The notes under the pieces: generated by a model
Told to the model about the DNA's origin: nothing
Database searches by the model: none
What the model saw: the letters and a program-made list of their open reading frames with translations, nothing else
NCBI GenBank assembly: GCA_028752905.1
Contig: JAQNBH010000014.1
Span: 31,396,276 to 31,460,275, forward strand
Direction of reading: 5' to 3'
Length of the DNA stretch: 64,000 nt
From: Cladorhizidae sp. MBARI D1340-BT2
Taxonomy: Eukaryota; Porifera; Demospongiae; Poecilosclerida; Cladorhizidae
Made by a program: the position numbers and the translations under genes
Shown: positions 37,058 to 47,800 of the stretch, one piece after another
Position numbering within the stretch: the stretch's first letter is position 1
Layout: the number at the start of each line of letters is the position of its first letter

Positions 37058-37818
37058 TCAATCATCCACTTCGAGACCAAGTATACAATTGAAAATGCCT
37101 CCCTTAAAGTCATGTTCATTTTTGGTTATCTTGAGCTTGTCAATCTTATTGATCACATCAAAGTCTGCATTCCTTCCATGTACAAATGTGAATTTAAGCA
37201 AACATTCTCCATGATGCCCCAGCAGAGTCAGCTTGAGACCAGGGCAGCCAATTACACCGTCATCATTACCAAAGCCACTTTTGATTCCCCTGGCCTGAAA
37301 CAAAATAAGATAATCACAATTATTTTCAGAGAGTTTGGATTAATATGCAAGCTCAATATTGTGCTAACTATGCTGCTAGGACAAACTATGCTGCCATGAT
37401 TTTTATTTATGCCACACTGGCTGAAACTTAGAAATTATGTAGTTAAGTGAAGATTTACAGTATTTTATGCCAGATTCCTTTGAAAATGGCTATTGTGTGT
37501 TCTAGTGCACCAGCCTGTCTACTACATCAGCCTATATCCAGTACCAAATTTGAAGTAGAAGTGTGTATAGTAAATACACACTTGCTTTACCTCGATTGTA
37601 TCGCTTGACTCCGGCTCAAGTTTTTTATCGTCTCCTATCCACTTGCCTTTTTCCAGGGGAAGGCATTGAACAAGGAAGGTGAGAACACTCTTGTTCTCCA
37701 TTTTAATATGGACTTCTACAACAACAAAAAACAATAATAAACCAAACAAAATTTTTTTATTAAAATGTGCAAAAAAAATGTTCAGTAACCATCTATAGAT
37801 CTTACCTGGAGCTGACAT
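37058..37818 (-). CDS. Array gene copy 5: unrecognised 124-residue protein, three exons
   Basis: Coding exons 37806-37818, 37591-37715 and 37058-37294 (minus strand), borders and phases as in copy 1. Type II variant (K110, I117) with a private D to G change at residue 119 (GAC to GGT-type change in the C-terminal L-D-L motif). Exon 2 protein is identical to all other copies. Its upstream flank resembles type I copy 1 more than type II copy 2 (for example TGCTTTTGCACAGG before the TAATTA tract at 38002), suggesting exchange between unit types at or near the gene. Confidence 0.8.
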
Positions 37819-37924
37819 ATTGAGGAAGAGTAATGTTGGTATTAGCCTTCTACTATATATGAAGTTTGGAGTTCCACTGGTTTGTAGAGGAAATATGATG
37901 ATAGATGAATAAAGAAAAGCTCTC

Positions 37925-37932
37925 TATTTATA
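37925..37932 (-). promoter_or_regulatory. TATA box of array gene copy 5
   Basis: TATAAATA on the minus strand, about 107 bp before the ATG. Confidence 0.65.
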
Positions 37933-39117
37933 GCGTGCTACCAAGGTGGTTTTAAAATTTGTTTCAATGAGCTGATTGCTTTTGCACAGGTATATACACC
38001 ATAATTATGCAAATACTTACTATATGATATGTATGCAAGTGTATTCTGATAAATTAGGGGAATTTATAACAACTTAAACTGAAGCCACTGAGAAAGCAGG
38101 AAAAACATGATTGTAGTTCCTGAGGAATAACTTGTTGAAACACTCTACCAATGCAGTATGACATGCAGATTCTAAGCTGAAGCCACCTATAGAGAAGGAA
38201 ACAAAGTTTACAGAGAGGAACTTCTAACAAACTTCAATAAATGCTGAACAGCTATGATGTCTGCAAATCCCAGGATACACCAACTGTAGTAATAATTAGA
38301 CTCTACAAACTCAGGAATAGTGGCAGCATTGATAGATAATGGCTTCAATTTGACGGCAAAGAATATCTGCTGGACTAAGAGATGTTATTAACCCAGAAAA
38401 TTAGAAGTTAAAGTAATCATACCAAATGTGAGACTTGCAATAGCTTATGCTTCAAAATTACAGGAACAATCTTGTATTTTGAGAGTTAAGGTGGCATGGA
38501 AGTCTCAATTAAGGCATCTAATGAAAGACATTATATAAGGCATAAGTGTTTCTTGGGAACAAGGTCAGACTTGGTGCCTGGTAGAAGCAAGACATATACA
38601 GACTGCAATCAATGGAAGCAAGCACAGATTGGTCTTCACCGACAATTCTAGACACAAACAAGAAAAGCTAGAGTACTTTGTTCAACACTGGAAGAGGGAA
38701 AGGGAAGCATATCGCATACTACTCTTATATTGGAGTGAAGTCAATGGTTGCTAAATGTGGACTGGTAGATTAAGTTATAGGGAACATTGCACTGCTGATC
38801 AGGACTACCATTCTTCTTTCATATTTGGTGACCAAATTTTGTTCTCAGTCTCTTGATCAATGTCTGAGTGACATCATGATGTACGCATTGGTCTGATTTT
38901 TTAAGCATAGTTCCCAGAGTAATATTCTTCAGTAGAAACTTCCATGCAACTATGCATAATGCAGAAATATCTTCCTCCACTTCAAGACACCCTATGAAGA
39001 CATTATTTCTAAGGGACAACACATGCCTTCTCAGTCCCTCAACTAATGATCAAGAACAGGTTATTTTTAATTTGATGCAGTCAGAAGATCTGATATTTGG
39101 AGGATAATCTCAATCTG

Positions 39118-39245
39118 TCATTTGTCCACTTGGAAATCCAGCTCACAGAAAAGACCACCTGCAAAGTCACATGTGATTTTAAAGTTATTTTAAGGGACTG
39201 CTTGCGGACATACAAAATGTATATATTGTGCATACATGGCATACT
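39118..39245 (-). pseudogene. Terminal-exon relic, C type, copy 5
   Basis: Near-identical to 7822-7949, minus strand, ending L-F-C-E-L-D-F-Q-V-D-K-stop. Confidence 0.6.
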
Positions 39246-41190
39246 CTGAAAGGTTGCAACAACAGAAGTCACAGAGACCATGAAAGATCAAGGAATAGTT
39301 TATTCAGACAGTTCTATCATGACATGCAGATTCTGATTAGGATTAAATTTAACCACCTAGATGAATGTAGTAAAGTTCACCAGTTATATTATTAGTCCTG
39401 GCTTTTCTCTGTGCTGAGAAATAGTCAGGTCAAATTCTGAATCAAATTTGGTTCTTGCATTCTCTGCCATCATGTGCATTGGGTGAGTACCAATTTGGCA
39501 AAAATAGAAATATCATAAGAGTCAGACAAACTCTGTAATTATATTTACAGTGACTTTCACAATAATCAACTTGAATTTTTGCTCTTTGACTAGATGCTCT
39601 AGCCTTCATCTGGAATAGTGTAATTTCGTTATTCTTCATTGGGAGTCTGTAATTAATTTTCTTCGTGCACTCTCTGCAATCATGAGGATTGGATCTGCAT
39701 CATCCACTCGAGCATTCAAGTGGAGATGCCATTTATAACTGCTCCAAAGCAAATTTGTTGCATTGAATCTTTTTCTGTCAAATATTGACTTGACTCAACC
39801 CTATCATCAAGATGCTTAAAAGATATCGCCAAGACATTCAATGCAGACATAAGAAACCTGTTCAATGCACTTAACACAATTAAGCATTACTTATAAAAGA
39901 ACACCCACAGACTGGATAGTTAGTATGAAATTTCGAACACTCTCTTCGGAATATGATATACTCTTCTAAAGCATCTTATTATTTTTCTTCTCTAAACATC
40001 TTTCCTACCAAAACTAATGATAACTGTCCTGGCCTTAGTCATTTCATATTTATATAGTCCTATCAGTATCTGCATGTATAATTTATAATACATGGCTATA
40101 AAAACATTTACATAATGTGTACATTCTCAACGAATTCACCTACTAGACCACCACATGCCAAATAACATAATTCCAATTATCGACATTTACACCAGCCCCC
40201 TACACTGGGCCATAACCACCCTACATGAATCCTGCATAAATTAAAGGCACGTTTTTGGTTGTGTGACCTTAGAGTCAGCCAAATATTTTCAAAAAGGTTG
40301 AGCACATGGAACCCCTTTCTGCATCCACTCATGCAGAAGTGCTGCAAATACAACACTAGTAGGATACAGGCCCTACAAACTGATGAACAGTGGCAGCATA
40401 GGTAGCTTTGGGCTAGAATTTGATGGCAATGAATTTGCACTGGACTGGGATGCACTATTTCCACCAGAAATTATGCAACCATACCAATATAGTACTTGCA
40501 GTAGATTATGTCTTGAAAAATATGCAGGATAACTTGATCCTGTTTGGGTGATCACAAATGGGCAAGGCAGAATGGAAGTCTCAATAAAGGCATCTAAAGA
40601 AAGACTTTTTATAAGTTTCTTGGGAATAAGGTTAAACTTGTGCCTGGTAGTAGCATATCCAGGAAGGTACAGACTTCAATAGTCAAGGCCGAGACTTTCT
40701 CTTGGTGATGGTTCTCCACCATCACAAGAAGAGATAGAGAACTTTCTTCAACACTAGAAGCAAAAGTGAGTGTACACTTTAATTGGAGTGCACCCAATGG
40801 TAACTAAGGTGGGTGAATTGATAGGGAGCATTGCACTATGAACTTGGATAACCGTTAATTTTTTTGTGTTCAATGACCAAATTTTGTCAAACCAATGCCT
40901 GAGTGACATTAAACATGATGCAAGTGGTTTTGAAGCATAGATTCCAGAATAATATTCTGCAGAAGAAACTTCATTGCAGCTACTAGTGCCCCAAGCAGTA
41001 ATATCTACTCCACTTCAAGACACCTTACGAGGTCATAACTTCTAATAGACAACACACTAGCTACTCGGTCCCAATTAAAAACACAAATAATAATCATCAA
41101 GATATTTAGCACAATATTGGTTCTACTTCCAACATCTGTGCAAATAGTTTGATTAGTCGTATAATATGTATCATTTCTTTAAGGAATCTT

Positions 41191-41255
41191 TCATGTGTCC
41201 ACTTGGAGATCAAACTTACTACTGAAAGGACAACCTGCAAAGCCATAATTATGAT
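41191..41255 (-). pseudogene. Terminal-exon relic, E type, copy 5
   Basis: Counterpart of 9936-10000 in the last unit, ending K-F-D-L-Q-V-D-T-stop on the minus strand. Confidence 0.5.
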
Positions 41256-41937
41256 ATAGTTCTAATTATTATAAGGGACTGTTTGCTATCACACGATTAC
41301 ACTTAATGCAATACCTATATATTATGCAGACATGGCATATGCTGAAAGGTTGAAACAACAGAAGTCATTGAGAGACCAGGAAAGATTGAGGAAAAGTTTA
41401 TTCCATCTCTTCTAGCAATAAAATATGACATGCAGATTCTGAGAGGATTAAACTGGAGCCACCAGAATCCTGTATAGTTCAGCAGTGTTATTGTTGGTCC
41501 TGGCTGGACTCTTTTCTGGGAAATTGTCCAGTCAAATTCTGTAATCAATTTAGTTCATTTTGTTTACCTATATATTATGCATTCCTGCACATTGTGGTTA
41601 GGGGAAGTTGATACAATGGAAGCCACTTAGACACCAGGAAAACTTGAGGAATAGTTTATTCTATATATCAACATGCAAATTCTGACAGCATTAAACTGAA
41701 GTGAGGTAGAAGCCAGTGTAGAGGTCTCTTTGCTGAGAAATAGTCCCATCAAACTATTTTGTTCATGTTTTATCTGCAGTCATGAGGATTGGGTGTGAAT
41801 GACTGTTCTACTTCCACTTGATCATTAAAGATGAGGTTACATTTGCAACCACTCTAAAGATGACTTTGTTAAATTGAATCTCTCTCTGTCAAATGACTTC
41901 ACCTAACCGACTCAACATCAAACATAAATATCCATAG

Positions 41938-42027
41938 TCCCCATCCTGAAGAAAGCAATTGAACATGCAAGTGAGCTCTTCATTCCTCTCCTCCAGATGC
42001 CTCGGAGGTACATTCCATGTTCACATA
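41938..42027 (-). pseudogene. Exon-2 relic, F type, copy 3
   Basis: Matches 10669-10769 but with a 9-bp loss beside the proline-arginine codons and further substitutions. The upstream TTTTATATCAG promoter-like block persists near 42157. Confidence 0.45.
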
Positions 42028-43060
42028 AGACACACATCGAGTACTCTTTACACACTTAAGCAATGCAAAACCAAAGGAATAACTAGAGAGATAAACTCCG
42101 ACTGAATGTTCTCTTCAGAAGTTAGCCCTCTCTTCTAAAGAGACTTACCTCTCTTATTTTTATATCAGTTTTTTCTTTTCTAAACCTTCTTATGAGAAAT
42201 GCTATGAATTATCCTGGCTTAGCTTTTTCATGTTCAACACTGGAAGAAGAAAATGTGAGCATATCTATAACACTACAATTACAAGTCTATGGTAGCAAGA
42301 TGTGGGGAACACTAATCAGGTGAACCATTCATTTTTGGGTGGTTGGTGACCAAATTTTCTTCTCTGTTTGTTGACCAATGTTTGAACATAATGTATACAC
42401 TGGTCTGTTTTTATAGCATATGTCTGCAGTAGAAACTTCAACCAAGATACTAGTGCATCATGCGTAATATCTTCTTCTCCGCTTCAAGGTACCCTATGAG
42501 GACATCATTTCGGGGACAAGATGTGCCTGCCCTCACATTAAAAACAAGTAATTAACGATCAAGGTATCGATTTTTATGTGCACAATTATAGTCATCACTA
42601 AATTACAAATCTACTTACAGCATCTGTGCATATAGTTGAGTTGTTATATAATTAGATCATATCTGTCAGGAATGCTGGAGATCAAGCCTACCACTGAAAT
42701 GACCACCTGCAAAGGCATATGTGCTTTTATATGGTACCACACATAATAGAAATACCTATATATTACGAAATATGAATGAGGGGAAGTTGAAACAGCAGAA
42801 TCCACTCAGACACCAGGAAAAACTGAGGAATAGGTTGATAATATGACATGCAGTCTGAGGATTAAACTGAAGCCACTCAAGTTCACCAGTTGTAGTATTT
42901 GCCCTGTCTTGTCTCTTTTCTCAGGAGGAAAGGGGTCTAATAGTCCCTTTATTCACCTACATTATTATGCATACATGCATACTTTGAAAGGTTAGGGACA
43001 GCAGAAACCACTCAAAGACAAGGAAAAACTGATTTTGTTCTACCTTGCCTGAACTAGTCC

Positions 43061-43483
43061 CATTTACTTTCCAAAGGGTCATAATGATTATTTGTCCCAC
43101 TCAAGCAAGAGCTATTTATTGCTTGATCTTCCCCCAAAGCAGTAATATTTAATTAATACTATAGCCACTTATGGGAATGTGTGCTTGATAATCCGTGAGC
43201 TAATTTCGTTAACTCTAATGTGCTTGCTTATTGTGAACTTATATGAAAAAGTAACAATGCCTTTTAGAATAGGCAAAGATCTTCATTTAATTCTGTACAT
43301 GTATCAGTTAATTGCCTTACAATACTTAGTGAGCTGTATACCACACTTCAGATATATATATATATATATATGTATATAGCTTGGACAAACCTATTAGAAG
43401 AAGGACATCCATCAGAAAGAGGGCTGTGAAAGAACAGGCTCATCAGTTCCAAGAGGGAAACTGAAGGCCAACTTAAGAGTGTT
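43061..43483. other. Unassigned stretch between array and palindrome
   Basis: No array repeat or gene recognised. It includes a TA-dinucleotide run (about 43352-43372) and ends exactly where the palindrome's left arm begins, at a broken piggyBac sequence. Confidence 0.6.
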
Positions 43484-44122
43484 TAGTTGTAGGGATGATG
43501 AAATAGATATGAGTAGCAATTTTTATGAGACCAAGGATGGGAGTGCAAGTATGGATGTTGGAGCAAGTGGAAATAGGGGGAGAGATACAGTGATAGGACT
43601 AAGTCAGCAGATGTCAATGGGAGGTCATAGTAATAGGGGAAGAGCTGCAGGTAGAGGACAGCAGAGGAAGGGAAGAGCTGCAGGAAGAGGATAGCAGAGT
43701 AGAGGAAGATCAGTTGGAAGTGGAACCACCCATAGCCAATATATGTGGACAACTGCTGGGGAAGGTATGACATTCCTGGAATAAAAGAACAATAACAATT
43801 AATATTATTAGGTATTAGGTACTACACAGACAAATGTTTTATATCAAGCAAACTTTACATATAAACCATATTATTTCTTTTTAAATTCTAGATGACATTG
43901 CAGAGTAGCCCATACATCCTTCTACCAGGACCTAATGTTTCTCCATCCTGCCAAAGTGCAGAAGATTGTTTTCAACTATTCTTTGGTCCAACCATGCTAA
44001 AGTTTACCATTGACAGGACCAATGCACATGCTGAGCCGAAGTGGGCCCAAGAACAGCTGAAGGGCAAACAGGCTGAATGGCAAGGGACACCATTACCAAG
44101 TGTGAGGAAGTCAGAGGTGTGA
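43484..44122 (+). pseudogene. piggyBac transposase fragment, left arm
   Basis: Two pieces: 43484-43694, an acidic then G-R-A-A-G-R-G repeat-rich N-terminal region lacking its start, and 43892-44122 after an acceptor-like TTCTAG. The second piece contains D-C-F-Q-L-F-F-G-P-T-M-L and R-T-N-A-H-A-E, which resemble the N-terminal piggyBac transposase domain (F..lFf....l..i...TN.yA). Directly afterwards, in another frame, come C-D-C-A-F-C-N-G-R and Y-R-C-G-A-C-L, resembling the C-terminal cysteine-rich domain. The catalytic core between them is absent. Confidence 0.65.
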
Positions 44123-44394
44123 CTGTGCTTTCTGCAATGGCAGGATGGACCAGACACCTCACCCTGTATAGATGTGGTGCCTGCCTAACACACTCCACTC
44201 CACACCTACCACTCACAGAGGACATATAAAACAGAAGACTGAATCTATATAAGTATACCTTCATCCTAGTTTCATGGTTATGATTACATGTCAGATGTTG
44301 CTGCAATCCTATATGTAAAATATATTAATAAGTGAACAACTGAATGTGAGCAAGGACTATATAACAAAATCACACAGTGTTCTCAGGAGAGAAA

Positions 44395-44680
44395 AGGCTA
44401 TTTAGCTAAGCTAGATAGCCATTTAACTGCTAACTAGCTATATGGGGGCGCTAGCTTGCTAGCTACTTGGGTGCTTTAGCCAGCTAGCTATATGGGAGCG
44501 CTAGCTGGTTAGCTACTTGGGTCCGATAGCTAGCTAGCTACATGAAGCGCTAGCTAGTCTACAAGGGTGGGCTAGCTGGCTAGCTATTTAGCTACGCTAG
44601 CTAAATTATTTACTATTCCTACACTATTTAGATGCGCTAGCTAAACTATTTACTATTCATACACTATTTAGCTTGATCTA
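44395..44680. repeat. GCTAGC-rich minisatellite in piggyBac, left arm
   Basis: Imperfect units of about 40 bp built from TAGCTAGCTA... and GCTACTTGGGTC. The counterpart in the right arm (about 48550-48845) has a different unit count. Confidence 0.75.
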
Positions 44681-45104
44681 ACAGTCATAAAAGAAACCAC
44701 TATGTTAGCTGAAGTAAAGTTACTTACTCACCTTGGTAACAAGAGTTCTTCGCTTTACTTTTTTTAAATTATTATCAGCTCATATACTTGAAAAACCTTT
44801 TAAGATTTGAGTAATGAAGTACCAGTAAGTAATCATAGAGAGGAGTAGCACCTACAAGTTGTCTATCAAGCCTCCACTTCTTGGAACACTAAATATTGCC
44901 CACCGTTAAACGCATCTGGGAATAGATGCGCGTTCGAATTGAGCGTTTACTTTTCAATTAACGTGTACGGTCCGCTAAGGGTTAAGGCTGGATTTGGAAG
45001 CTCATTATTGTAATGAGCTCAATTGTCTTGAAATCCAGAATTATCAATCCCTCGTTGTTATTGATGCAAGACAGGTTTCCAGATATTTGATATGACTAAC
45101 AGGT

Positions 45105-45140
45105 GGGCTAGGGCTAGGGCTAGGGCTAGGGCTAGGGCTA
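45105..45140. repeat. (GGGCTA)6 hexamer array in the left arm only
   Basis: Six perfect GGGCTA units. The right arm reads straight through (complement of ACAGGTGATCCTGTG near 48000), so the array was gained in one arm after duplication, or lost from the other. It resembles a telomere-variant repeat. Confidence 0.9.
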
Positions 45141-45315
45141 GATCCTGTGCGATTGTATGGCTCCACGAATTCAGTAATGGGATTCATCAGTGGTGGTCAT
45201 CAGTCATTCCAGCAATTTTGTCTTCGAGTTCACACAAAAGCACTCACAAAAGCACTCGTATGGACAAAGCAATCAAACTAATGCAATCAAACTAATGCAT
45301 AACGCAGTGTTTAAT

Positions 45316-46759
45316 GGAAAGCATATCTTTACAACAAACTTGGCAGGGCCATACCAGAGGAGACTCATCTCGGAATGTTACAAATAGAAAACAAAAAGCT
45401 GAAGCAGGAGCTCGCTTGCTTACAGACAAACTTCCAGCTCACATCTCAGAAGTCTATGCAAATCCGGAGTGAGGCAAAAGATACTGAGACAAACTTGACT
45501 GAGCTTCCGGTCCAATTTCAGAGAATACTAGAAGAGAAAGAGGATATCCTGTGCAAGTACCAAGAGGCAAGTAGCGAACTCAGAGCCCAAACTAAGCCCA
45601 AGAGAGACAGTGAGAAACAGATGTACAAGCTGAGAGAGAGTGTTGAAGAGTTGCAAAAAGAGTTGGAGTATGCTCAAAGGCAGAGTCTCCAGTTTCAAGA
45701 GGAGTTGAAGGCAGAGCTTGAAAGATTACAGAATGGCAAAGAATTGATCAAGAGGCTAGAGGGTCAGGTCATATGATGATGATTATCACTGAAGAATGAG
45801 AAGGAGGCAATGAAACGTGACATTGCCAGTCTTCACGAGGAGCTAGGATTCTTGCAAGAAGAATTCCAACAGTCTAGCTTAGCCTGTGACGAAGAAAAAA
45901 AGAAGGCATCTATGGACGTAGGAACTCTGGAGTCCAAAGCATCCCGTCTGATAAGAGAGAAAGCAGACATGTTTGAAGAACTGGCACAGGCTAGTAAGCA
46001 TGCCCACGATGATATCCAGTTACTTGAAGATTATCTAGAGCCTAGATTGCAGAAGAAAGAGAGAGAGATTGTGTCCATGCATGCTCAGGAGAAACAGACA
46101 TCGAATTTTTCAGGTGAAATAGATGCCTTGCAGGATGAAATATTTGTGCTGAATGAAGAGATGGAGGAGATGAGATCCAAGAATGAATCCCTAGAAAGCG
46201 CAAAGGCATCACTGGAAAACTGCATCTCAGACCTCAAGAAGGCCAACAAGAAGCTGAGCTGTGATCTTGTCCAAGAGAAGATCAAAGAGTGTCAAGTCCT
46301 CAATAAAAAACTGAAGGATGTTCAATCGGATCTGCAAGAGGTAAAACTGTCAAATTCATCTCTTGAAGGAAACCTCTGTGTGATGAACCTCAAAGTGAGG
46401 GAACTGGAGGAAAAAGAACTCTTATTCTTCTCGCAGCTAAAACAGGCCCAAGGAGAGAAGGAGATGAAAACAAGTATATCCTCAAATCAGAACATACTGG
46501 AGCTCGAGTCACAGCTGGGTGCAGCCAGTAATGCCGTGCTAGAGAGAGAATCAATTATCTCAGATATGAAATGTGCCCGTGAACTGATGGAAATGGAGAA
46601 CTCCACTCTCTTGACTCAAGTAACCTCTCTCTCAGAAATGGTGTGCACCAGGAACTTGAAGTCGCAACAGTCGTTAATCTCCCAGCATGAGGTGGAAGTG
46701 CTGGATATTGTGGAAAAGATAACCGAACTGGAGAGAGAGCGCAGTGGATGTAACAAGAC
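45316..46759 (+). pseudogene. Long coiled-coil protein gene fragment, left arm
   Basis: Heptad-rich, K/E/Q/L-rich sequence typical of golgin, rootletin or myosin-tail-like coiled coils; I cannot name the gene. Codons run in frame upstream of the first ATG (Y-L-Y-N-K-L-G-R-A-I-P-E-E-T-H-L-G), so the visible start at 45375 is probably internal. A 12-bp insertion of TGATGATGATTA after 45770 introduces stops; the frame resumes at 45790. Three codons (Q-L-N) are missing relative to the right arm at about 46000. At 46760 the frame runs into the antisense right arm, so the gene is truncated by the inverted duplication. The 362-bp spacer (46398-46759) still codes in the same frame. Confidence 0.75.
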
Positions 46760-47800
46760 CACTTTGAGGTTCATCACACAGAGGTTTCCTTCAAGAGATG
46801 AATTTGACAATTTTACCTCTTGCAGATCCAATTGAACATCCTTCAGTTTTTTATTGAGGACTTGACACTCTTTGATCTTCTCTTGGACAAGATCACAGCT
46901 CAGCTTCTTGTTGGCCTTCTTGAGGTCTGAGATGCAGTTTTCCAGTGATGCCTTTGCGCTTTCTAGGGATTCATTCTTGGATCTCATCTCCTCCATCTCT
47001 TCATTCAGCACAAATATTTCATCCTGCAAGGCATCTATTTCACCTGAAAAATTCGATGTCTGTTTCTCCTGAGCATGCATGGACACAATCTCTCTCTCTT
47101 TCTTCTGCAATCTAGGCTCTAGATAATCTTCAAGTAACTGGATATCATCGTGGGCATGGTTCAGCTGCTTACTAGCCTGTGCCAGTTCTTCAAACATGTC
47201 TGCTTTCTCTCTTATCAGACGAGATGCTTTGGACTCCAGAGTTCCTACGTCCATAGATGCCTTCTTTTTTTCTTCGTCACAGGCTAAGCTAGACTGATGG
47301 AATTCTTCTTGCAAAAATCCTAGCTCCTCGTGAAGACTGGCAATGTCACGTTTCATTGCCTCCTTCTCATTCTTCAGTGATATGACCTGACCCTCTAGCC
47401 TCTTGATCAATTCTTTGCCATTCTGTACTCTTTCAAGCTCTGCCTTCAACTCCTCTTGAAACTGGAGACTCTGCCTTTGAGCATACTCCAACTCTTTTTG
47501 CAACTCTTCAATACTCTCTCTCAGCTTGTACATCTGTTTCTCACTGTCTCTCTTGGGCTTAGTTTGGGCTCTGAGTTCGCTACTTGCCTCTTGGTACTTG
47601 CACAGGATATCCTCTTTCTCTTCTATATAGTATTCTCTGAAATTGGACCGGAAGCTCAGTCAAGTTTGTCTCAGTATCTTTTGCCTCACTCCGGATTTGC
47701 ATAGACTTCTGAGACGTGAGCTGGAAGTTTGTCTGTAAGCAAGCAAGCTCCTGCTTCAGCTTTTTGTTTTCTATTTGTAACATTCCGAGATGAGTCTCCT
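46760..47800 (-). pseudogene. Long coiled-coil protein gene fragment, right arm
   Basis: Antisense duplicate of 45316-46397. Here the region broken in the left arm is intact (G-Q-V-I-S-L-K-N-E continues without stops), but a 4-bp TATA insertion near 47627 (CTA to CTATATA) shifts the frame inside the N-terminal part. Each arm therefore carries a different lesion. The frame runs off the palindrome centre into unrelated antisense codons. Confidence 0.75.

Larger units (their letters stand above)
25218..38680. repeat. Type II macro-unit, copy 2, split by an LTR retrotransposon
   Basis: Without the 5.4-kb insertion at 27474-32885 and one target repeat, the unit is about 8.0 kb and collinear with 7385-15399. 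It carries the fifth intact gene. Small indels against copy 1 include TA to TATA changes near 27087 and 27123 and a TAATTA tract at 34823-34828. Confidence 0.8.
1..43060. repeat. Hierarchical tandem array of gene-bearing macro-units
   Basis: The same ordered blocks recur at several-kilobase spacing. A landmark (TTCAACACTGGA) begins units at 1374, 7385, 15400, 25218 and 38681. Type I units (about 6 kb) contain the landmark, terminal-exon relics, an exon-2 relic and the intact gene. Type II units (about 8 kb) contain a longer series of relic sub-units before the intact gene. Unit order is partial, I, II, I, truncated II, II (with LTR element), incomplete II. Within a unit the sub-units are clearly related but diverged; between units of one type the copies are nearly identical. 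I infer an old cluster of 1-2 kb gene units that was later duplicated in large blocks. The right edge fades around 43060. Confidence 0.9.
38681..43060. repeat. Incomplete type II macro-unit at the array edge
   Basis: Collinear with 7385-11300 of the reference unit, then increasingly diverged (42250-43060) and without an intact gene. Sub-unit phrases such as ATGACATGCAG and AAACTGAAGCCACT are still readable at about 42845-42880, and a last one (GAAAGGTTAGGGACAGCAGA) at about 42985. Confidence 0.7.
43484..44981 (+). mobile_element. Truncated piggyBac element, left arm
   Basis: Right terminus GGTCCGCTAAGGG (44969-44981) is followed by TTAA (44982-44985), the piggyBac target. Read inward it begins CCCTTAGCGGACC, the usual CCC start. 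The other end is missing: the element is cut at 43484 within the transposase N-terminal exon. It shares internal deletion and the GCTAGC minisatellite with the right-arm copy. Confidence 0.8.
43484..46397 (+). repeat. Left arm of a 6.3-kb imperfect palindrome
   Basis: This arm reappears in reverse complement at 46760-49761. The outer edge is TAGTTGTAGGGATGATG (43484) against its complement ending at 49761; the inner edge is AACCTCAAAGTG (46397) against CACTTTGAGGTT (46760). The arm contains a truncated piggyBac copy and the 5' part of a coiled-coil gene fragment. Indels separate the arms: a hexamer array here only, a 12-bp insertion at about 45771, and about 130 bp present only in the right arm. 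Confidence 0.92.

Noticed and set aside
1..43060. CRISPR-like or satellite array
   Set aside because: Units are kilobases long, contain intron-bearing genes and vary in composition; there are no short repeats with regular spacers.
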